Positions 44,485 through 48,964 of a stretch of DNA of 48,964 bases are shown in pieces. The position numbers were made by a program, and so were the translations under genes. Location: positions 1 through 48,964 of the forward strand of contig BEHT01000028.1 in assembly GCA_002898575.1 (NCBI GenBank), given 5' to 3'. Positions within the stretch are counted from its first letter, which is position 1. Every line of letters starts with the position of its first letter. The notes under the pieces were generated by a model. It saw only the letters and a program-made list of their open reading frames with translations, did no database searches and was not told where the DNA came from. The stretch is from a bacterium HR17 (lineage in GTDB: Bacteria > Armatimonadota > Fervidibacteria > Fervidibacterales > Fervidibacteraceae).

Positions 44485-44908
44485 TGAGCCACAAAAAGGA
44501 ATGCGGTTAGAATATTGGCAAGTGGGGCTACCGCCAGAGAAGGGTTCTCCAAACTCGTGTGTAGAACCTTACCTAAAGACGAAATCTGTATGGATTTGCC
44601 CTTCTGAATTTCGTGACCCATTCATCAGAATCGCTTCCTACTTGCCTAATTACTGCACTCACGACGATGTTCGATTGTTCGGTTACCGATACGATGAATG
44701 TCTGCTATGGCCAGGTGGAGTTGTGTCTTTTAGTTGGGCAATTTCTCACATTCCTGATTGGCCTTTTCTTTATTGCGATGTGCATCATCTCCTGTGCGAT
44801 CCAGATTATAAATGGATGGATAGGCATTTACATGTGCTGCGTCTTGATAATTTTTCAGTAGAAGTAGTGAACTCAGCCGACTATGTATTAAGACTTCCAA
44901 CTTATTGA
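44300..44908 (+). CDS. Prepilin-like protein A (type IV / type II secretion N-terminus)
   Basis: The 202-residue product starts MKRTGLTLIELVVVCAIIAV, a class III signal with the cleavage Gly before LTLIEL and the conserved Glu5, followed by one hydrophobic helix. Such proteins are processed by a prepilin peptidase (not in this window) and assembled into pili or pseudopili. The C-terminal domain contains several Cys, a YDEC motif and SHIPDWPFLYCDVHH, also seen in the copies at 46630 and 48728. The ATG overlaps the upstream stop by four bases. The first 62 residues are encoded by DNA identical to copy B, whereas the rest has diverged. It might be a pseudopilin or a surface pilin; the extracellular function is unknown. 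Confidence 0.82.
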   Translation: MKRTGLTLIELVVVCAIIAVLVGIIWVVMAPAREKARQTVCISNLTQIGHAFRMYRDDWDGVEPQKGMRLEYWQVGLPPEKGSPNSCVEPYLKTKSVWICPSEFRDPFIRIASYLPNYCTHDDVRLFGYRYDECLLWPGGVVSFSWAISHIPDWPFLYCDVHHLLCDPDYKWMDRHLHVLRLDNFSVEVVNSADYVLRLPTY

Positions 44909-44921
44909 GGAGGTGTCAGTC

Positions 44922-45308
44922 ATGATGAGAAGACTGGAAAGGCTTAGGAGTAAAGTCTTGTTGGTGGCGTTGATAGTCGGGGGTGTGACAGTTCTCCCGT
45001 TAATGTTGCAGGTATGGTTGGTGGGGTATTGCTTATCGTGTATGATAACTTCTTGCCCCAAAGGCTGTGTAGATGGTAAGGTCTTGGGGCGTCCTTTCGC
45101 TGTATGTGCCCTGTGTGAAATTTCTGACCCGCAAAACCCTTACGCTTGCACGGCTTGTAACTTTGTCAATATTGAATGCGTTCCAGTTAATTCCGCCTAT
45201 GCTTGTCCACCATACCGCCAAGATGTCCAGCCATTTGTAAACATGGCAGGACCACGCCCATTTGATTGTGTTCCTCTCGATTCAATACTTCTCTGCGTGA
45301 TGAAATGA
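44922..45308 (+). CDS. Secreted 12-cysteine protein A
   Basis: The 128-residue protein starts at ATG 44922, eight bases after GAGGAGG. After a signal or anchor helix (about 10-33), the mature part has 12 Cys in the pattern CxxC-x4-C-x3-C-x12-CxxC-x10-CxxC-x6-C-x8-C-x20-C-x8-C. The paralogue at 48325-48675 keeps all 12 in the same order, with the first four at identical spacing. I recognise no known family. Candidates are a disulfide-rich structural protein or a metal-binding protein (paired CxxC). Its neighbours are prepilin A and an anchored protein. Confidence 0.7.
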   Translation: MMRRLERLRSKVLLVALIVGGVTVLPLMLQVWLVGYCLSCMITSCPKGCVDGKVLGRPFAVCALCEISDPQNPYACTACNFVNIECVPVNSAYACPPYRQDVQPFVNMAGPRPFDCVPLDSILLCVMK

Positions 45309-45333
45309 TTGAGTAAAAGGAGGGACACAATCA

Positions 45334-45888
45334 ATGAGGCTGAAAAGGGTAATGTTAGGGGGAATAGGTGTCGGACTATTGGTTGTCTTAGTATGGTGGT
45401 GGCAGTGGCAAGCACCTTATCGCACTTTAAAGACTTTTCTGGTTGCTTTAGAACGGAGCGATGTAAACACCCTTTACAACCTTGCACCTCCTAAGGAACG
45501 CAAACTTGAGATTATTACTCCCGACCTTATCCAATACACGGTTCAACATCTTTTGCGTCCGCTTCTCCTTGACCGCTACCAACTTGTAGGTATTAGACGC
45601 TCTTCTACAAGAAGTGGGAGACCAGAAATTTGGATTCGCGATACGGCGGTATTGTTTGTCCTTCACCACCGAGATAGGGAGGGAAATGAAATAAGTCCCC
45701 CTTTAGTTGCATTTGTCTCCCGCCCTCTGGGGGAGAAGAAATGGTATGTCCCTTTCAGTTACTTTGTCTACACAACAGCCCACTCCTTGATCGGTTTTAA
45801 TGAAGGAGACGCTTGGATGTATAAGGCAGGTTATCGGTTTGTGTATCTTCATAACGGCGGGATAATACCACTAAAACCACCTCGGTGA
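45334..45888 (+). CDS. Membrane-anchored protein A of the repeated cassette
   Basis: The 184-residue protein starts at ATG 45334 after AAGGAGGG. One N-terminal helix (about 8-24) ends in WWWQWQAPYRTLKTFLVAL, and a conserved extracellular domain follows (LYNLAPPKER, WYVPFSYFVYTTAHSLIG). The paralogue at 47781-48296 shares WQAPYRTL, the ER of the next helix and VPFSYFVW-TA. The domain is not one I recognise; a SnoaL/NTF2-like fold is a guess based on the helix-then-sheet pattern. It lies between the 12-Cys gene and the DUF2079 fragment. Confidence 0.65.
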   Translation: MRLKRVMLGGIGVGLLVVLVWWWQWQAPYRTLKTFLVALERSDVNTLYNLAPPKERKLEIITPDLIQYTVQHLLRPLLLDRYQLVGIRRSSTRSGRPEIWIRDTAVLFVLHHRDREGNEISPPLVAFVSRPLGEKKWYVPFSYFVYTTAHSLIGFNEGDAWMYKAGYRFVYLHNGGIIPLKPPR

Positions 45889-45894
45889 ACGGAC

Positions 45895-46593
45895 ATGACA
45901 CTTAAAGCGACACTATTGACAATAAATGGACGACTAAGAGCAATTACAATAGCCGCATTTGGACTTAGCATATGGGTTCTTTTGATGGTTGGAATTTCAC
46001 TTCGCCGTTTCTACCTTCTTGGCGCACAAGCCTTTGATCTGGGCATCTTTCAGCAAGGGGTTTGGCTTTTGGCAAACGGTTATACGCCCTTTGTGACCGT
46101 TCGCGGTTGGCATCTTTTCGCCGACCATTTCAGCCCCATATTGTTCGTCTTCGTTCCCTTCTACCGAATTTGGGCTCACCCTTTTTGGCTTTTCCTTGCA
46201 CAAACCATCGCTTTAGCGTTGGGCACTATCCCTGTCTACCGCCTCGCTTTCCGCCACACAGGCAACCAACGCTACGCCATCCTTCTTGCCCTTGCCTATC
46301 TGTTCCATCCCGCTGCTTGCACAATGCTCTTCTTTGATTTCCATCCTATCTTGCTTTCCATCCCCTTCATCCTTTGGGCAATTGATGCCCTTGACGAAGG
46401 TCGTCCAATTCCTTTCGCATTTGCTTGTTTCTTCGCTTTGCTTTGTCGTGAAGATGTCGCCGTTTCCGTTTTCTGTCTGAGCCTTTACGCACTACTTGTT
46501 CGTCGCAAAGTTTGGGGTGGTGCGATGGTGGTTGTTAGTGTGCTTTGGTTCCTTTTGGCGACCAAGGCGATGGCTTTTCTGAGTGGAAAGTAG
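45895..46593 (+). pseudogene. Truncated DUF2079 membrane protein
   Basis: The frame encodes 232 residues resembling the first half of DUF2079 family membrane proteins (GAQAFDLGIFQQGVWLLANG, HLFADHFSPILFVFVPFYRI, LFFDFHPILLSIPF). Family members are commonly about twice this length, with many more helices. It ends after FLLATKAMAFLSGK, exactly where sequence homologous to the 3' end of the prepilin genes begins on the opposite strand, so the missing half was probably removed by rearrangement. It starts six bases after the anchored-protein stop. It may be non-functional, or translated as a shorter protein. Confidence 0.7.
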
Positions 46594-46629
46594 AAATAAT
46601 GATGGGCTGGACAAAGTAGAATAGGCCAA

Positions 46630-47106
46630 TCAGGAATTTGGGAACAATTTCAGGAAAGGTAAAAAACGAGCCGCATTTAGACTTCCAAAAGGAGCACAAG
46701 CATCGTAAGGCAGACCGAAATCTACATAATCTCCTCCCACACAGTAATTGGTGGCGTAAGTAGTAGATGGCTTTGGAGGGCATCCTCCTGGTTGAAGAAA
46801 ACAACTGGGGCAGCGCAAAACATCTTTTGATTTGAGATAAGGGCGTATAGCTTTCCCCCAATACCATCTGTCGGGCAACCCTAACTGCCAATACTCCAAT
46901 TGCACACCTTTCTGCGGTTCCACACCATCCCAATCATCCCGATACATCCTGAAGGCATGTCCAATTTGTGTCAAGTTGCTGATGCACACTGTCTGCCTCG
47001 CCTTCTCCCTCGCCGGCGCCATCACTACCCAAATTATCCCCACCAAAACCGCTATAATCGCACAAACAACTACCAACTCTATCAAGGTCAAACCCGTTCG
47101 CTTCAT
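46630..47106 (-). pseudogene. Prepilin-like protein B, frameshifted and truncated
   Basis: The first 62 residues match prepilin A exactly (MKRTGLTLIELVVVCAIIAV and onward), the next 80 are related but diverged (YLKSKDVLRCPS, YDACAPFG), and the frame then stops at 46630. In another frame, just downstream, the DNA still encodes IPDWPILLCPAHHYFYFP, the counterpart of SHIPDWPFLYCDVHH in A, as far as about 46585. The gene therefore carries at least one frameshift and lacks its last part, running into the DUF2079 fragment. It could be a silent cassette or decayed copy; the 158-residue frame might still be expressed. Confidence 0.75.
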
Positions 47107-47134
47107 CGCTTATCACTTCCTTTGACTTGACTTG
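46922..47134 (-). repeat. 213-bp perfect inverted repeat, right arm
   Basis: This arm is the reverse complement of 44272-44484. It contains 28 bases upstream of prepilin B plus its first 185 coding bases. Recombination between the arms would invert the intervening 2.4 kb. Perfect identity beside diverged flanks suggests recent copying or gene conversion. Confidence 0.95.
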
Positions 47135-47193
47135 CTGTCTCCTTCCCCCCTCATCTTCTGAGAAGACATTGAACAAAAGAAGTGAAGACATCT

Positions 47194-47643
47194 TCAACGC
47201 TGGTCAACAGCCACAATGATGGTCGTGACTTTCTCTTTCGCCCGCTGCATGATGGTGACGGAAACCGTCCTTTTCTCCTCCCTAATCACAAACACGCCCA
47301 ACTTACCAGCCGGGTTGTCATCCCCAAAATAAGCGCTCACGATTTTCTCCTTCTCCGTCCCTGCATAAAATGTCCCACTTTTTATTTTCGGCAGCCCCGT
47401 GGTCATTCCCCTGCTCACTTTCTTCCAATAAAACTCCCATACCTTCTCAAAGGGGTCAGTAGTGGTGAGTTTCGTCCAGAGCAAAGGTGGTTGGTTTGTT
47501 CCTTCCGCTCCACGCTTTGCCTTTGGATATGCCCATTCAGCCAAAGGGTCTTGAGGCGCTCCAGACCAAACTCGCTGCATCATCACCGCCATCACTGTCA
47601 GTGCGACTCCCAGCATCACCGACTTTGCGACTTTCGCCATCAT
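47194..47643 (-). CDS. Exported protein of unknown function
   Basis: The 149-residue protein starts at ATG 47643, eight bases after AAGGAGG. A hydrophobic N-terminal segment (about 8-25) is probably a signal peptide or anchor. The rest (WEFYWKKVSRGM, SGTFYAGTEKEKIVSAYFGDD, KLGVFVIREEKRTVSVTIMQR) has a mixed alpha/beta pattern without a family I can name. It has no counterpart in the plus-strand cassette and lies between anchored protein B and prepilin B. Confidence 0.65.
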   Translation of the reverse strand: MMAKVAKSVMLGVALTVMAVMMQRVWSGAPQDPLAEWAYPKAKRGAEGTNQPPLLWTKLTTTDPFEKVWEFYWKKVSRGMTTGLPKIKSGTFYAGTEKEKIVSAYFGDDNPAGKLGVFVIREEKRTVSVTIMQRAKEKVTTIIVAVDQR

Positions 47644-47666
47644 GACCGACACCTCCTTTTTAGTAA

Positions 47667-47686
47667 GGCGCATCTTCCAATGCGCC
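47667..47686 (+). repeat. Solo hairpin related to the structured repeat
   Basis: GGCGCATCTTCCAATGCGCC forms a perfect 7-bp stem and matches hairpin 1 of the diverged repeat copy at 42408 (GGTGCATCTTCTGATGCGCC) with compensating changes. It lies just upstream of the ribosome-binding site of the 47194-47643 gene. Confidence 0.45.
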
Positions 47687-47732
47687 AATTTCCCCCTTGC
47701 TCCACGCGTTATGAACCTTACCCACTGATGCT

Positions 47733-47761
47733 ATGGCTACAGTTAAGGTCATTGTAGCCAT
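47733..47761. other. Intergenic hairpin
   Basis: ATGGCTAC (47733-47740) and GTAGCCAT (47754-47761) form an 8-bp stem with a 13-base loop, between anchored protein B and the exported protein. No T run follows, so its role is open. Confidence 0.3.
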
Positions 47762-47780
47762 CTCGTGTGACACCTCATTC

Positions 47781-48296
47781 TTACTGCAACCAAAATGTCC
47801 CACCGTCTGCCGTGGCAACTTTCTCATAACCTAATTGATGCATGATAGGTGTCGGATTGCCATACAACCCTTTCGCTGTCAGCCAAACAAAGTAACTGAA
47901 CGGAACCCGCCATCCCTGTCGGTCAGGTGGATGGCAAAGGTAAATGACCAAAGGATATCGCTCATCTCGGAACCAGAGATAGAAAAGCGCTTGACGGCGA
48001 GAACCGACATTCTTGGATGACTCCCGTTGGATGCGAACGAGTTTCTCACGCGGATAGTGCTGATCCAACAAGGGCTTAAGGAATTGGCGATAGGTTCGTT
48101 CAACTAACTCCATGTTCACTCCCGTTTGTTCCCGCTCATGAACAGGGGTTAGTTCATAGATGGTTTTGATGTCGCCTGCGTATAGTGCGTTCACAAAAGT
48201 GGTCAGGGTGCGGTATGGGGCTTGCCATACCCACCACCACACCCCGACCAGTGTGATTTCGAGAATGACAGAGGTTATCCATAACTTACGCCTCAT
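47781..48296 (-). CDS. Membrane-anchored protein B of the repeated cassette
   Basis: This 171-residue paralogue of the protein at 45334-45888 has the same plan: a membrane helix ending WWWVWQAPYRTLTTFVNAL, a charged helix (YELTPVHERE), then WRVPFSYFVWLTAKGLYG. ATG 48296 is chosen; a TTG one codon earlier has slightly better spacing to AGGAGG. It follows 12-Cys protein B by about 28 bases, repeating the order seen on the other strand. Function is unknown. Confidence 0.65.
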   Translation of the reverse strand: MRRKLWITSVILEITLVGVWWWVWQAPYRTLTTFVNALYAGDIKTIYELTPVHEREQTGVNMELVERTYRQFLKPLLDQHYPREKLVRIQRESSKNVGSRRQALFYLWFRDERYPLVIYLCHPPDRQGWRVPFSYFVWLTAKGLYGNPTPIMHQLGYEKVATADGGTFWLQ

Positions 48297-48324
48297 CAAT
48301 TATCTCAGTCCTCCTATTTCCTAA

Positions 48325-48675
48325 TCACTGGCACCGATACCTTTTTATACTCTCGACCCACACGCAACTGAACGGTGGGTAAAGTTGGCGCTTATTCTCC
48401 TCGTAGATAAGCACGTAGATGTATGGGGGACTGGAGCAAACATACCCCTCTCTCACGCAGTAGTATATTTGGAAATCGCAAGCGGTGCAGGCGAAAGAAC
48501 CATCTGGTAACTGACAGGCGACGCAGTAACTCACCACGTATGAGGTGGGGACCGCTGTGCACCCACTCTCGCAGTGTCCAGACACACAGTTCATACAATA
48601 CCCCGCCAAAAGCGGAGCAATAACCGACACGATTGAAAGAACCGTTGCAACGACCAACATTGTGCGACGGCGCAT
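48325..48675 (-). CDS. Secreted 12-cysteine protein B
   Basis: This 116-residue paralogue of the protein at 44922-45308 has a signal segment (about 5-24) followed by 12 Cys at matching positions (GYCMNCVSGHCESGC, YCVAC, FACTACDF and four later). The ATG at 48675 follows AGGAGGG at nine bases. The residues between cysteines are poorly conserved, so the cysteines are the selected feature. It lies between a prepilin-like fragment and anchored protein B. Confidence 0.7.
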   Translation of the reverse strand: MRRRTMLVVATVLSIVSVIAPLLAGYCMNCVSGHCESGCTAVPTSYVVSYCVACQLPDGSFACTACDFQIYYCVREGYVCSSPPYIYVLIYEENKRQLYPPFSCVWVESIKRYRCQ

Positions 48676-48727
48676 GGTTATCTCCCTCCTTTTGATTCCC
48701 CCACAATAGGGGGAATGATGGCAATTT

Positions 48728-48964
48728 TCACCTCAATCCAGGATATCGCGGCAATTTCCCTGAGTAATACGACGCTCGCCGCTTTTGCACCGAAAAGTCA
48801 GTGAGAATAATCTCAAAATAGAACCTATCTTCTAACCATTCGTCTTGAGGGTAATAAAAATAATTGTGGGATTCACAATAGACTACGGGCCAGTCAGGAA
48901 CATGCGAAACAACCCATCGGAAAGAAACAAATGGGGCAGGTGCATGTAACATCATGCACTCATC
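48728..48964 (-). CDS. Prepilin-like protein C, C-terminal part (runs off the window)
   Basis: The frame is open to the right edge. Its first visible residues DECMM and then SFRWVVSHVPDWPVVYCESHNYFYY align with YDECLL and SFSWAISHIPDWPFLYCDVHH of prepilin A. The 5' part lies outside the window, so the signal sequence cannot be checked. Its presence before 12-Cys protein B completes a second cassette of the same gene order. Confidence 0.72.
   Translation of the reverse strand, partial: DECMMLHAPAPFVSFRWVVSHVPDWPVVYCESHNYFYYPQDEWLEDRFYFEIILTDFSVQKRRASYYSGKLPRYPGLR

Noticed and set aside
43600-48964. Insertion sequence or prophage
   Set aside because: No transposase, integrase, terminal repeats with target duplication or phage structural gene was found; the only long repeat lies inside prepilin genes.

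Overview
The window looks like a chromosomal segment of a GC-rich, probably thermophilic bacterium. The gene styles (large secreted proteins ending in FlgD-like domains, prepilin-like proteins, a PolA without recognisable proofreading residues) and the GC-rich hairpin repeats suggest an Armatimonadota lineage such as Fervidibacteria. This placement is inference; no rRNA or other direct marker of taxonomy is present. Core genes are complete and mostly on the minus strand.

Layout. 1-537 is a tandem array of about 70-bp structured repeats, cut by the left edge. 860-17752 is a minus-strand run: coaE leads, overlaps a very large beta-propeller/carboxypeptidase-regulatory protein by 10 bp, and is followed by a CsgG-like/Gly-rich protein, an M6 metalloprotease, a FlgD-domain protein, a second CsgG-like/Fn3 protein and a HEAT-repeat protein. 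Three of these share one C-terminal module. 17802-18005 is a second repeat array, between rpsA and coaE. 18047-24028 holds rpsA (four S1 domains), polA, a Yip1-like membrane protein and sppA. 24110-27837 is a small polysaccharide-export operon (UDP-sugar dehydrogenase, SLBB export protein, NusG-family antiterminator) with a good sigma-70 promoter and a CRP/FNR-type palindrome upstream. 27965-31414 encodes a bifunctional penicillin-binding protein and FtsZ. 31587-32264 is a lone plus-strand HD-domain gene. 32344-42158 is DNA-repair rich: sbcC, sbcD, tRNA-Glu(UUC), the MrfA/YprA helicase and recG.

From about 42.2 kb the character changes: longer intergenic spaces, scattered degenerate repeat copies, a small sigma-like gene and, from about 43.6 kb, visibly more A+T-rich DNA. 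This accessory region carries a thioredoxin-like gene followed by a cassette of prepilin-like protein, 12-cysteine secreted protein and membrane-anchored protein. The cassette is present a second time in inverted orientation at the right edge. A third, frameshifted prepilin copy (46630-47106) shares a 213-bp perfect inverted repeat with the first and abuts a truncated DUF2079 gene, marking a rearrangement breakpoint near 46.59 kb.

The most novel signals are (i) the structured repeat family, whose arms show compensatory base changes and whose arrays share flanking sequence, (ii) the duplicated prepilin/12-Cys/anchored-protein cassette with constant 5' ends and variable 3' ends, and (iii) the C-terminal module shared by three giant secreted proteins.
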